Positions 5,255-12,805 of a stretch of DNA of 14,120 nt are shown here, piece after piece. This DNA comes from Dehalococcoidia bacterium. GTDB taxonomy: Bacteria; Chloroflexota; Dehalococcoidia; JAENJB01. The notes beneath the pieces were generated by a model. It saw only the letters and a list, made by a program, of their open reading frames with translations, had not been told where the DNA came from and searched no databases. The translations under genes were made by a program, and so were the position numbers. The stretch's first letter is position 1. Each line of letters begins with the position of its first letter. The DNA lies in the NCBI GenBank assembly GCA_016844565.1, contig JAENJB010000062.1, positions 1-14,120 on the forward strand, read 5' to 3'.

Positions 5255-6502
5255 TCAGGCAGTACTTTTTCCCTCTGCTTTCCTCTTCTGGAGCGCCTCC
5301 TCAAACGAGCTCACTGTGGGCTGAATCTGCAGTGCCGGGGGCAGGTGCCCCGACACCGCCTCCAGCGTTTTATATCCCGCACCGGTGATGAGCGCCACCA
5401 CCACTGCATCTTTAGGGAACACCTTCTTGCCGGCCAGCTTTCGGAGCGCGGCAGTCACCACCCCTCCTGCCGTCTCGGCGAAGATGCCCTCGGTCTGCGC
5501 CAGCAGTTTCATGCCGTCGACGATGTCGTCGTCCGAGACGGCCACGGCCCCGCCGCCTGACTCTGCCAGAATCTTGAGGACATAGCGGCCGTCGGCGGGA
5601 TTGCCGATAGCCAGGGACTTGCAGATGGTGTTGGGCTTGACCGGGCGCACCTCCTGTTTCCCCGCTTCATAGGCGTTGACCACCGGAGAGGAGCCCGCCG
5701 CCTGGGCGACGTACATGCCGGTCCTCACCGGACCGATGAGCCCTAGCGAGTGAAGCTCCTGCCATCCCTTCCACACCTTGGTGAACAGGGACCCCGAGGC
5801 CACCGGGACGATAGCGTAGTCGGGGGCCCGCCAGCCCAACTGCTCCGCCACCTCGAAGCCCAGGGTCTTGCTTCCCTCCGCGTAAAAGGGCCGGATGTTG
5901 ACGTTGACGAAGGCCCAGTTGAACCTGTCAGCCAGCTCACTGCAAAGGCGGTTTACCTGATCGTAGTCGCCGTCCACCGCCACCAGCGTCGGCCCGTAGA
6001 CCGAGGCGCCGATGAGCTTGCTCGGCTCCAGGTTGGCGGGCACGAAGACATAGGACTGGAGGCCGGCCTGAGCCCCGTGAGCGGCCACTGCGCCCGCCAG
6101 GTTGCCGGTGGAGGCGCAAGCCAGGGTATCGAAGCCGAACTCGATGGCCTTGCTGACTGCGATGGAGACCACCCGGTCCTTGAACGAATAGGACGGGTTA
6201 AGGCAGTCGTTCTTGATGTAAAGGTTTTCCAGTCTCAGGAGCTTCCCCAGGTGTTTGGCCCTGATCAAGGGCGTGAAGCCGGTGCCTATGTCGATGATGT
6301 CGCCGTCCACCGGCAGCAGCTCCTTGTATCGGGACATGTTCAGCGGGCCGCGGGTAATCTTCTCCCGGCTGATGCTCCTGGAGATGGCCTCGTACTCGTA
6401 GACCACCTCGACCGGGCCGAAGCAGAGCTCGCACACGTTGGTCGGAGCCACCGGGTATTCATGCCCGCACTCGCGGCAACGCAAGCCTTTGACGAAGGAC
6501 AT
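5255..6502 (-). CDS. thrC: Threonine synthase (PLP-dependent, zinc-ribbon N-terminus)
   Basis: The 415-aa protein belongs to the PLP fold-type II enzymes. It most likely converts O-phosphohomoserine to threonine. The N-terminus has a rubredoxin-like zinc ribbon (Cys9, Cys12, Cys24, Cys27) typical of one threonine synthase subgroup. The PLP lysine is Lys108 in NPSYSFKDR, STGN (131-134) starts the cofactor/substrate loop, and ITGAGYKT (372-379) closes the C-terminal PLP ring site. The usual Gly-rich phosphate loop appears as PVASGSLF (233-240), which is less canonical. A different beta-elimination activity (for example cysteate synthase-like) is therefore possible but less likely. The ATG at 6502 is preceded by GGAGGT (6512-6517) lying in the last codons of the upstream flavoenzyme gene, and the two are 3 bases apart. 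It is the middle gene of a three-gene operon. Confidence 0.88.
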   Translation of the reverse strand: MSFVKGLRCRECGHEYPVAPTNVCELCFGPVEVVYEYEAISRSISREKITRGPLNMSRYKELLPVDGDIIDIGTGFTPLIRAKHLGKLLRLENLYIKNDCLNPSYSFKDRVVSIAVSKAIEFGFDTLACASTGNLAGAVAAHGAQAGLQSYVFVPANLEPSKLIGASVYGPTLVAVDGDYDQVNRLCSELADRFNWAFVNVNIRPFYAEGSKTLGFEVAEQLGWRAPDYAIVPVASGSLFTKVWKGWQELHSLGLIGPVRTGMYVAQAAGSSPVVNAYEAGKQEVRPVKPNTICKSLAIGNPADGRYVLKILAESGGGAVAVSDDDIVDGMKLLAQTEGIFAETAGGVVTAALRKLAGKKVFPKDAVVVALITGAGYKTLEAVSGHLPPALQIQPTVSSFEEALQKRKAEGKSTA

Positions 6503-6505
6503 CTC

Positions 6506-7469
6506 TTATGGACCTCCACTAAGGACGGCATCCCGACAAAGTCGGGACATCACTCTGTCTGCGTCAGCTACCAGATTCTCTATGACCTCTTTGACCGAGG
6601 GGATACGGTGCAGTAGCGCCGCCACCTGCCCGCATGGTATGACCGCATTCTCGGTGTCGCCTTCCTGAAGGGCTTTGCGGCCCCGCTCCCCGCTGATGTA
6701 GGGCAGCAGTTCGGCGAGGCTGGCTCCCCTTTCCTCCATCTCCAGCACCTTCTGGGCATAGGCCGTCTTCATGAACCGCCCCATGTTGTTGATGGAGCGC
6801 TCCAGAAGTATGGTGTCCCTCTCGGAAGCCTGTTGGATGCGCCGGGCACTCCCGGGTGGCCACGAAGCGCGTGCCCAGCATCACTCCTTCTGCGCCCAGC
6901 GCCAGGGCGGCTACCAGGCCGCGGGAGTCGCCGATGCCCCCGGCAGCGATGAGCGGTATCTTCAGCCGGTCGGCGGCCTCGGGGATGAGAATGAACGAGG
7001 TCACGCAGTCGGCGCTCGGGTGTCCCCCCGCTTCGAAGCCCACGATGGTGACGGCATCCACGCCCAGCCGCTCGGCGGTGAGGGCGTCCCTTATTCTGGC
7101 TACCTTGTGAAGGAGCTTAGCGCCTCCGTCTCGTATCTGCTTCAGGTAGGGTTCCGGGCTGCGCCCGGCGGTCTCGATGACCTTCACTCCTTCCTCCAGG
7201 GCCACGGCGAAGTACTCCCCGTAGTTCACCTGGCGGGAGGTGGGAAGGAGGGTGACGTTGACCCCGAAGGGCCGGGTGGTGAGGTTCCGCGTCTTCCTGA
7301 TCTCCTCCCTCAGCTCCTTGCCGTCGGGGAAGGTCAGAGCGGACAGGATGCCCAGTCCACCCGCGTTGGAGACGGCGGCCACCAGCTCCGCTCGGGAGAG
7401 CCATTGCATGGCCCCCTGCAGGATGGGATGCTGGATGCCCAGCAGTTGGGTGATACGGGTCGATAACAT
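6506..7469 (-). pseudogene. Nitronate monooxygenase-like FMN enzyme, frameshifted
   Basis: The N-terminal part reads MLSTRITQLLGIQHPILQGA, followed by SNAGGLGILSA, the GFEAGGH motif (catalytic-type His150 counted from this start), AAGGIGD (175-181) and GTRF (199-202). This is the FMN-binding TIM barrel of nitronate monooxygenases and FabK-like enoyl-ACP reductases. After TRECPA the frame is lost. It resumes in another frame as IQQASERDTILLERSINN and continues to a TAA at 6506. The shift lies near 6838-6862 in a GC-rich stretch with CCC/GGG runs. Removing one base restores an uninterrupted protein of about 320 aa, the usual family size. Sequencing error or recent mutation cannot be told apart. 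The ATG at 7469 has no ribosome binding site; a promoter placed at 7480-7508 suggests a leaderless start. It is first in the operon with thrC and the NIL gene. Confidence 0.8.
6530..6548. repeat. Small hairpin resembling the REP core, inside coding DNA
   Basis: TCCCGAC AAA GTCGGGA (6531-6547) is a 7-bp perfect stem. It closely resembles the internal TCCCGAC TT GTCGGGA hairpin of the two REP/MITE-like elements. It falls in the last codons of the frameshifted flavoenzyme gene, where it encodes the MSRLCRD part of the tail. It could be a decayed or partial repeat absorbed into the reading frame, or a chance match. Confidence 0.45.
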
Positions 7470-7479
7470 AGGTAGAAAA

Positions 7480-7508
7480 AGGATACCATCCGCATAGGAT
7501 AGAGTCAA
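7480..7508 (-). promoter_or_regulatory. Promoter of the flavoenzyme-thrC-NIL operon
   Basis: On the minus strand TTGACT (plus 7503-7508) is followed after 17 bp by TATCCT (plus 7480-7485). Transcription would start around 7473, only a few bases before the ATG at 7469. That fits the absence of a ribosome binding site and implies a leaderless message. Confidence 0.6.
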
Positions 7509-7631
7509 ATACATGAGTTTGCTCGCCATCGGGAAAGCTGATATATTCAGGGGTAACCTGAAGCCGTTTCTCGCGTTATTAATAGTTAGATGCATCACCT
7601 GTTGGCAGTCTACGAAGCAGGAGGAAAGTGC

Positions 7632-8747
7632 ATGAAAGGTTCCCGGTATTGGTTGATAGCGCTAGCCCTGGTATTCGTAATCACGCTCGCGGCATGCGCC
7701 GCCCCGGCCGAGCCGGCGCCGGCCCCTGAAAGGCCGACACCGACCACTCCCGCGCCGCAAGCGCCCACTCCCACGGCGCCGTCTTCCCTGTATGAGGCGG
7801 CCAAGAAGGAGGGAGAGATATCCTTCTGGACCCATTCCCTTCAGGATTCGGAGCTATTCCTCAAGTTCTTTGAATCAAAATATCCTTCCGTCAAACTCAA
7901 GGTGTGGGATGCCAGAAGTCCAGACCTGATCGCTAAGGTGACTGAAGAGGCCAAGGTGGGGAAGTTCTCCGTAGATGTCATCAGTGTGCCCGACCTAGAC
8001 ATGAACCATCTCAAAGACCTGCTCGTTGTCTATGATTGGCCCGCCACCAGAGACTGGGAACAGCTCTATAAACCCTCTCACAACCTGTGGCGGTTCTATG
8101 GCAGTGCTCCCAAGCTGCCGGTCTACAATACCGACCTAGTCTCCGCGGCCGAGGCCCCGAAGACGCTGGATGACCTGAAGAACACGAAGTGGAGGGGAAG
8201 GAGCATAAACTCCACCTCCAACGACCAGTTGCCGCTCATCTATGCGTGGCTCTGGGGCGAGGGTGGAAAGCTCAACTGGGACAAGTCCCTCGCCTTCTGG
8301 CAGGAGGTCGTTGATAACACCAGGCCGAGGGTGATGTCGGGCTTTGAAGGGGCGGTGGGCCTGGTTACTGCCGGCGATGTAGTCCTTCACCAGATGTCCT
8401 CACTGACCACCTACTTCCGGTACAAGTGGAAAGGGGCGCCCATTGCCCTGGTGGCGCTGGACCAGGTGCCGTCCACCATGTGGGCGGTAGCTATTGCCAA
8501 GAATGCACCGCATCCCAATGCGGCCAGACTCTTTGCCGATTTCTTCACCTCCGCCGAGGCGCAGGTGTTCTTCGCCAACGGCCAGGGGGCGCTGGCTTCA
8601 AGTCCCGAGGCCGCCAGGAAGGCCAAGCCCAACCTGGAGCTGGTGGAAAAGGGACTGAAGATATTCATAGCTCCGCCGGAGGTTTACACAGTCGAGAACA
8701 CCCTGAAGGCCCAGGAGTTCTGGAGCAAGGCCATGAGGGGTAGATAA
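7632..8747 (+). CDS. ABC-type substrate-binding lipoprotein (paralogue 1)
   Basis: A 371-aa extracytoplasmic solute-binding protein. A basic N-terminus (MKGSR), a hydrophobic core and the lipobox LAAC (Cys22) mark a lipoprotein signal. A Pro/Ala/Thr-rich spacer of about 30 residues follows. The binding domain starts at SLYEAAKKEGEISFWTHS, the opening typical of family 1/Fe(III)-type solute-binding proteins (AfuA/FutA-like). Later marks are PKLPVYNTDLVS, STSNDQLPLIYAW and HPNAARLFADFFTSAEAQ. The ATG at 7632 is fixed by AGGAGG (7619-7624) with 7-base spacing; an in-frame upstream ATG at 7590 lacks such a site. The ligand is unknown: iron, other anions or a small organic compound are all possible. 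No permease or ATPase gene is in view; the next gene is a close paralogue 46 bases away. Confidence 0.88.
   Translation: MKGSRYWLIALALVFVITLAACAAPAEPAPAPERPTPTTPAPQAPTPTAPSSLYEAAKKEGEISFWTHSLQDSELFLKFFESKYPSVKLKVWDARSPDLIAKVTEEAKVGKFSVDVISVPDLDMNHLKDLLVVYDWPATRDWEQLYKPSHNLWRFYGSAPKLPVYNTDLVSAAEAPKTLDDLKNTKWRGRSINSTSNDQLPLIYAWLWGEGGKLNWDKSLAFWQEVVDNTRPRVMSGFEGAVGLVTAGDVVLHQMSSLTTYFRYKWKGAPIALVALDQVPSTMWAVAIAKNAPHPNAARLFADFFTSAEAQVFFANGQGALASSPEAARKAKPNLELVEKGLKIFIAPPEVYTVENTLKAQEFWSKAMRGR
7711..7821. repeat. Near-identical linker segment shared by the two lipoprotein genes
   Basis: This stretch, coding for the Pro/Ala-rich spacer and the first residues of the binding domain, matches 8870-8980 almost exactly. 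Bases 7711-7771 are identical to 8870-8930, two mismatches follow, and 7774-7813 are again identical. The rest of the two genes has diverged much more. Localised identity of this kind points to gene conversion, or to a duplication with selection on this segment. Confidence 0.8.
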
Positions 8748-8793
8748 GCGCAGCTACGACCACACATTCAAAACCAAACAGGAGGTGTAGTAC

Positions 8794-9912
8794 ATGAGAT
8801 TCTCGCGATACCTGGCATTGGTGGGGCTGCTCTTGGTTCTGGTGCTCGCCGCCTGCGCTGCACCGGCGAAGCCGGCGCCGGCCCCTGAAAGGCCGACACC
8901 GACCACTCCCGCGCCGCAAGCGCCCACTCCGGCGGCGCCGTCTTCCCTGTATGAGGCGGCCAAGAAGGAGGGGGAGATAGTCTTCTGGACCCACTCCCTT
9001 CAGAACGGGGAGGGCCTCGTCGCCCTCTTCAAGGAGAAGTACCCCGGCATCAACCTCAAGATATGGGATGCCCGGACCCCCGACCTGGTGAACAAGGCTT
9101 TGGAGGAGAACAAGGCGGGCAGGTTCACGGTGGATGTGCTTACCACCGATGAGTTGAGCATAAACGATCTCAAGGACCTGCTGGTGGCCTATGACTGGCC
9201 CACCACTAGGGGATGGGACAAGGAGTTCAACCCCAGCCACAACCTCTGGAGGTACTACGCCCGGAGCCCCAAGCTTCCCGTTTACAACACCGAGCTGGTC
9301 TCGGCGGCCGATGCCCCGAAGGCCATCGATGATCTGAAGAACACGAAGTGGAGGGGGAAGGCCATCAACTCCTCTTCTAACGACCAGTTGCCCATTATCT
9401 ATGCCTACCTCTGGGGCGAGGGAGGAGCGATGAACTGGGACAAGTCCTTCGCCTTCTTCCAGGAGATGATCAACAACACCCGACCTATGTTCGATCGAGG
9501 TTTCGAAGGTGCCATAGGCAGGCTGGCTGCGGGTGAGTTTCAGATTCATCAGTTCTCCTCACTGAACACCTATTTCCGCTACAAGTGGAAGGGTGCCCCC
9601 CTGGCCTTGACTCCCATCAACCCGGTGCCGACCACCACCTGGGCGGTCGCAGTCGTAGCCAAGGCCCCGCACCCCAACGCGGCCAAACTCTTCGCCGATT
9701 TCTTCACTTCTCCCGAGGCGCAGGTGGTCTTCTCCAACGGCCAGGGCGTTCTGGTCAACAGCCCCGAGGCTATGAAGAAGGCCAGGCCCCATCTGGAGCT
9801 TGAAACGCTTGGCCTGAAGGTAGTCGCCGCTCCCTCGACCGCTTACAGCCAGGAGAACAGCAAGAAAGCTCAGGACTTCTGGAATAAGCTTCTGGGCGTG
9901 AGAGGGACCTAG
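8794..9912 (+). CDS. ABC-type substrate-binding lipoprotein (paralogue 2)
   Basis: A 372-aa paralogue of the preceding protein, with the same design: signal peptide with lipobox LAAC (Cys21), nearly identical Pro-rich spacer, then SLYEAAKKEGEIVFWTHS. It shares PSHNLWR, SPKLPVYNTELVSA, DDLKNTKWRG, SSNDQLP and TYFRYKWKGAP with its neighbour. Well over half of the positions agree by eye. Differences cluster in the first lobe (for example NGEGLVALFKEKYPGINLKI against DSELFLKFFESKYPSVKLKV), which may mean a different ligand. GGAGGTG (8781-8787) lies 6 bases before the ATG. It is followed by a strong hairpin (9937-9968) and then a flavoprotein gene. The transport ATPase and permease are not encoded in the window. 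Confidence 0.88.
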   Translation: MRFSRYLALVGLLLVLVLAACAAPAKPAPAPERPTPTTPAPQAPTPAAPSSLYEAAKKEGEIVFWTHSLQNGEGLVALFKEKYPGINLKIWDARTPDLVNKALEENKAGRFTVDVLTTDELSINDLKDLLVAYDWPTTRGWDKEFNPSHNLWRYYARSPKLPVYNTELVSAADAPKAIDDLKNTKWRGKAINSSSNDQLPIIYAYLWGEGGAMNWDKSFAFFQEMINNTRPMFDRGFEGAIGRLAAGEFQIHQFSSLNTYFRYKWKGAPLALTPINPVPTTTWAVAVVAKAPHPNAAKLFADFFTSPEAQVVFSNGQGVLVNSPEAMKKARPHLELETLGLKVVAAPSTAYSQENSKKAQDFWNKLLGVRGT

Positions 9913-9936
9913 TCCTGCTCGTCGGTAATTGAGAAA

Positions 9937-9968
9937 AGTATTAGAGGGGCGAAAGTCCCTCTAATACT
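9937..9968. other. 14-bp stem-loop with GAAA tetraloop after the lipoprotein genes
   Basis: AGTATTAGAGGG (9937-9948) pairs with CCCTCTAATACT (9957-9968). Two more pairs (G-U, C-G) close a GAAA tetraloop (9951-9954), a stable GNRA-type cap. It lies 24 bases after the stop of the second lipoprotein gene and 35 bases before the flavoprotein start. No U-run follows on the plus strand; a TTTTC run follows on the minus strand. It may protect or set the 3' end of the lipoprotein message and so separate its level from that of the flavoprotein. Confidence 0.7.
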
Positions 9969-10003
9969 ATATGATGGAATGCTGGAGCAAGGGGATAGGC
10001 TGA

Positions 10004-11679
10004 ATGGTTGAAGAGGCTATCCGGGGCATCGACGTCCTGGTCATCGGTGGTGGTCTGGCGGGCACCCTCGCCGCCATCAAGGCCAGGGAAGCGGGAGCGC
10101 GGCAGGTTGTCCAGGTGGACAAGGCCTACGCCGGCAGGAGCGGGTGCAGCGCCTGCGCCGCCGGCGTCATCTCTTCCTTCCTCCCTGAAGAAGACGACCG
10201 GGAGCGGATGTTCACCGACATGGTCGTCCGCGCCCATCATCTTTGCGACCAGGAACGTCTCCAGGACCATTTCGACGATTTTCCCGCCAGGCTCAAGGAA
10301 ATGGAGGGCTTTGGCGTGGGGTTCGAACGGCTGCCCGACGGCAAGCTCCAGCGGCATCCCGGCCGGGGAACGGGGAAGTTCGTCATGTTCCACGGCGGCC
10401 TCCAGATGATGGGGGCCATGAGGAAGGCGGCCCTGGGCGCCGGCGTAAGAATCGTGACAAGACCATGGTCACCGGCCTGCTGACCCGTGACGGTGCGGTC
10501 TCCGGGGCGGTGGGCTTCCATATCCCTTCCGGGGAGTTCCGCGTCTTCGGGGCGAAGGCCGTGGTCGTGGCGGCGGGCAGGTGCTGGAACAAGGGACGCA
10601 ATCCCGGTAACCGTAGTGCTACCGGCGATGGCTTGGCTCTGGCATATCAGGTGGGAGCAGAGCTGGAGGGGCTCGACCAGGCCCGATGGAACAACATGGC
10701 GGCGCGCTACGACATCGGGCCCGGCATGAACATGTACGTCGGCTCCGGAGGTTTCTTCGTGAACTCTAAAGGCGAAAGGTTCATGGAGAGGTACCATCCT
10801 GAGCTGAAGGACAGGGCGCCGTTGAATATCCTCACCCCATCCTTTGCCATGGAAGCCAGGCGTGGCAATGCTCCCATCTTCCTCGATCTGACCCACCTGG
10901 AGCCGGAGACGGTGCTGCGCTTCAAGAGGGTCATCCCCATGCCAATGATGATGTTCGAAAGGGTCGGCGTGGTTGCCGGCGACAGATTCACGCGGAAGGT
11001 GGAGTGGGAGCCGGCGGCTATCCAGTGCGACGGCGGCCTGAAGGTCAACCGGAGATATGAAAGCACCGTCTCCGGGCTTTTCGCCTGCGGCGATGCCATC
11101 CCTCCCGGCGGTGGCGAGGGACAGCGGGCTCTACCCGGTGCCATGACCTCCGGCGGCAGAGCAGGGAGATTCGCCGCCGAACATGCCCGGGAATGCGGCG
11201 AGCCGGAATTGGAGCGGGAGCAGATTCAGACTCTCAGGGAAGAGACCTTCGCTCCTTTGAACCGAAAGGAAGGCATCGAGCCGGACCAGGTGCTGCTTTC
11301 CGTGCAGGAGGCCCTCTCGCCGTATGACGTGCTCATCCTGAGGCGAGAGGAGAGGATGGAGAGGGCCCTCAAGACGGTAGAGGAGATATGGCGGGACCAG
11401 GCGCCTCTGCTGTGCGCCTACGACCCCCACTATCTTCGGATGGCCCACGAAGGCCGCTACAACTTGCGGGAGGACTATCCCCTGATCGACAATGAGAGCT
11501 GGCTGAAATGGGTGACGGTCCGCCGTGAAGGTGATGGGGTGAAAGTGGGGATGGAGATGCTGCCCTTCGAGCGCTATCCGGTGAAGCCGAGGCCGGACAA
11601 GACCCTCCATCCTCTGTGGCAGAGGGCTGCTGATATGGGCGTGGTCAGCATTGATGGGGGGCAGGTGAGATGGGCGTAA
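10004..11679 (+). pseudogene. SdhA/AprA-superfamily FAD flavoprotein, one-base frameshift
   Basis: Two overlapping frames together encode one protein. The first gives IDVLVIGGGLAGTLAAIKAR (FAD dinucleotide motif G15-x-G17-x2-G20), VVQVDK with Asp39, and AGRSGCSACAAGVI, up to GVRIV (residue 151). The second resumes as DKTMVTGLL, through GFFVNSKGERFMERY, IFLDLTHL and the C-terminal LFACGDAIPPGGGEG. Adding one G near 10455 (GTGAC to GTGGAC) yields a continuous protein of 558 aa, so sequencing error or recent mutation is likely. Family: FAD_binding_2 (succinate/fumarate/adenylylsulfate reductase A subunits). The SdhA catalytic segments (SRD.VSR, HYNMGG) are not recognisable, so it is probably not a succinate dehydrogenase. 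It overlaps the ferredoxin gene by 10 bases, an AprA/AprB-like arrangement. The substrate is unknown. Confidence 0.82.
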
Positions 11680-11888
11680 GGAAGATAGACCTGACTCTCT
11701 GCACCGGCTGCGGGATATGCGTCGACGAGTGCCCCATGGACGTCTTCCGGATGGACGACGGGAGCAACAAGGCTTTCATCAAGTACCTGCGGGACTGCCA
11801 GAGCTGTTTTATCTGCGAACGGGAGTGTCCGGAGGACGCTATCTACTGCCTCCCTACTTTTGAGAGAAGGATACCGGACCCGTGGTGA
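11670..11888 (+). CDS. 2x[4Fe-4S] ferredoxin, partner of the flavoprotein
   Basis: A 72-aa iron-sulfur protein with two full cluster motifs: Cys11/14/17/21 (CTGCGICVDECP) and Cys43/46/49/53 (CQSCFICERECP). The longer spacing between motifs and the acidic insert resemble the ferredoxin-like half of AprB-type beta subunits rather than the shortest clostridial ferredoxins. Its ATG lies inside the last codons of the flavoprotein gene (10-base overlap), so the two are translationally coupled and very likely form one electron-transfer enzyme. It should pass electrons to or from the flavin. No signal peptide is seen, so it is cytoplasmic. The C-terminal LPTFERRIPDPW is a short tail without a recognised motif. 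It is the last gene of the plus-strand group. Confidence 0.9.
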   Translation: MGVRKIDLTLCTGCGICVDECPMDVFRMDDGSNKAFIKYLRDCQSCFICERECPEDAIYCLPTFERRIPDPW

Positions 11889-11905
11889 GGAACTAGAACC
11901 CGTTT

Positions 11906-11930
11906 CCCGGCCCTCTTGAAAGGGACCGGG
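11906..11930. terminator. Terminator-like hairpin between convergent genes
   Basis: CCCGG-CCCT (11906-11914) pairs with AGGG-A-CCGGG (11921-11930), leaving one bulged A and a 6-base loop. It lies between the ends of the ferredoxin gene (plus) and the DUF2182 gene (minus) and could serve both. Only short, mixed U-containing sequence (CTTGCTATGTTT) follows on the plus strand. Confidence 0.5.
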
Positions 11931-11962
11931 CTTGCTATGTTTACGACTTTGAGACGAGCATC

Positions 11963-12763
11963 TCACAGCCCGCTGATGGCCATAACAAGACCACCCACCA
12001 AAAGCAGCGCGCCCGTAACCCTGCTCACCAGCACACCTTGGGGCAGCAGCTTCTCTGCAAAGATAAGTAGTGTCACGGCACCCATCCACGCCAGGTTCAT
12101 TACTCCTACAGCAAGCATGGTGGCGAAAAGCATCCAGCAGCAGCCCACGCAGTACCAGGCATGAGCAGTCCCCATCTGCAGGGCGCCTTTATAGCCGTCC
12201 CGCCAGTGGTGGAGTATGAACCCCAGGGGCGTTCGACAGTGGGAGAGACAGGCGTACTTCAATGGGCTAAGCTGGTACAGTCCCGCTACGGAAATAATAG
12301 CGCCCATAGCCAGGGGGCCATACGAGCCGAGCCGGGCAAACATGTGGGCGGCGGCACCTAGGCCCCAGCTGGCGGCAAAGCCGGGTATCCCCACAGCAGC
12401 CCATACGAGCAGGTAACCGGCCAGGAACACCCAGCTTGGCACATAAGCTGCCCCTTGCTCCTTGCGGCTCCGGTAGATAGCAGCGAAGGTGTATACCATG
12501 GGCGCCGCCGTGGGGAACATCATGGCCACCATCATGGTTGTCCACATCCCCAGGAATAGCGCCCCCTGGAGTAACAGGGAAGGTGGGGACGTAGCCATGG
12601 CGGCAGGGTCCATTATGCCCATGCTCCCGGCACGGCGAAGAAGATCTCCCCACGCCAAGGCAGCGAAGAGGAGTAGCGCCCCGGTGATGAACAACTTGTC
12701 GCGACGTCGAATTGGAACCGACAGCGCAACTATCCCCGATACCGACGGCGATGCTTCAGGTGT
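11963..12763 (-). CDS. DUF2182 integral membrane protein
   Basis: A polytopic membrane protein of 266 aa from this ATG, or 276 aa from a TTG at 12793. Neither start has a convincing ribosome binding site; ATG is preferred for its codon only. Diagnostic DUF2182 features are GMWTTMMVAMMFPTAAPM in the second hydrophobic segment, SPLKYACLSHCRTP in the middle, and AWYCVGCCWMLF near the C-terminal third. The Cys/Met/His residues of these motifs suggest metal or thiol chemistry in the membrane. About six or seven hydrophobic segments are visible. The biochemical function of the family is not established. It follows the DUF1326 gene after 12 to 42 bases on the same strand; DUF1326 and DUF2182 genes are known to occur side by side, so a joint function is likely. 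Confidence 0.87.
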   Translation of the reverse strand, partial: TPEASPSVSGIVALSVPIRRRDKLFITGALLLFAALAWGDLLRRAGSMGIMDPAAMATSPPSLLLQGALFLGMWTTMMVAMMFPTAAPMVYTFAAIYRSRKEQGAAYVPSWVFLAGYLLVWAAVGIPGFAASWGLGAAAHMFARLGSYGPLAMGAIISVAGLYQLSPLKYACLSHCRTPLGFILHHWRDGYKGALQMGTAHAWYCVGCCWMLFATMLAVGVMNLAWMGAVTLLIFAEKLLPQGVLVSRVTGALLLVGGLVMAISGL

Positions 12764-12805
12764 CATCAGTACCACTGCCCGATCGCAGCCCAACCATTTG
12801 GAGTT

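Noticed and set aside
6838..6862. Programmed frameshift in the flavoenzyme gene
   Set aside because: No slippery heptamer or stimulatory pseudoknot is evident, and the family is not known for recoding.
8665..9549. 294-aa minus-strand open frame opposite the second lipoprotein gene
   Set aside because: The opposite strand encodes a clear lipoprotein with signal peptide and ribosome binding site; the antisense frame has no recognisable family or start signal.
10448..10462. Programmed frameshift in the SdhA-like flavoprotein
   Set aside because: The site lacks a slippery run; one missing G in a GG pair explains it.
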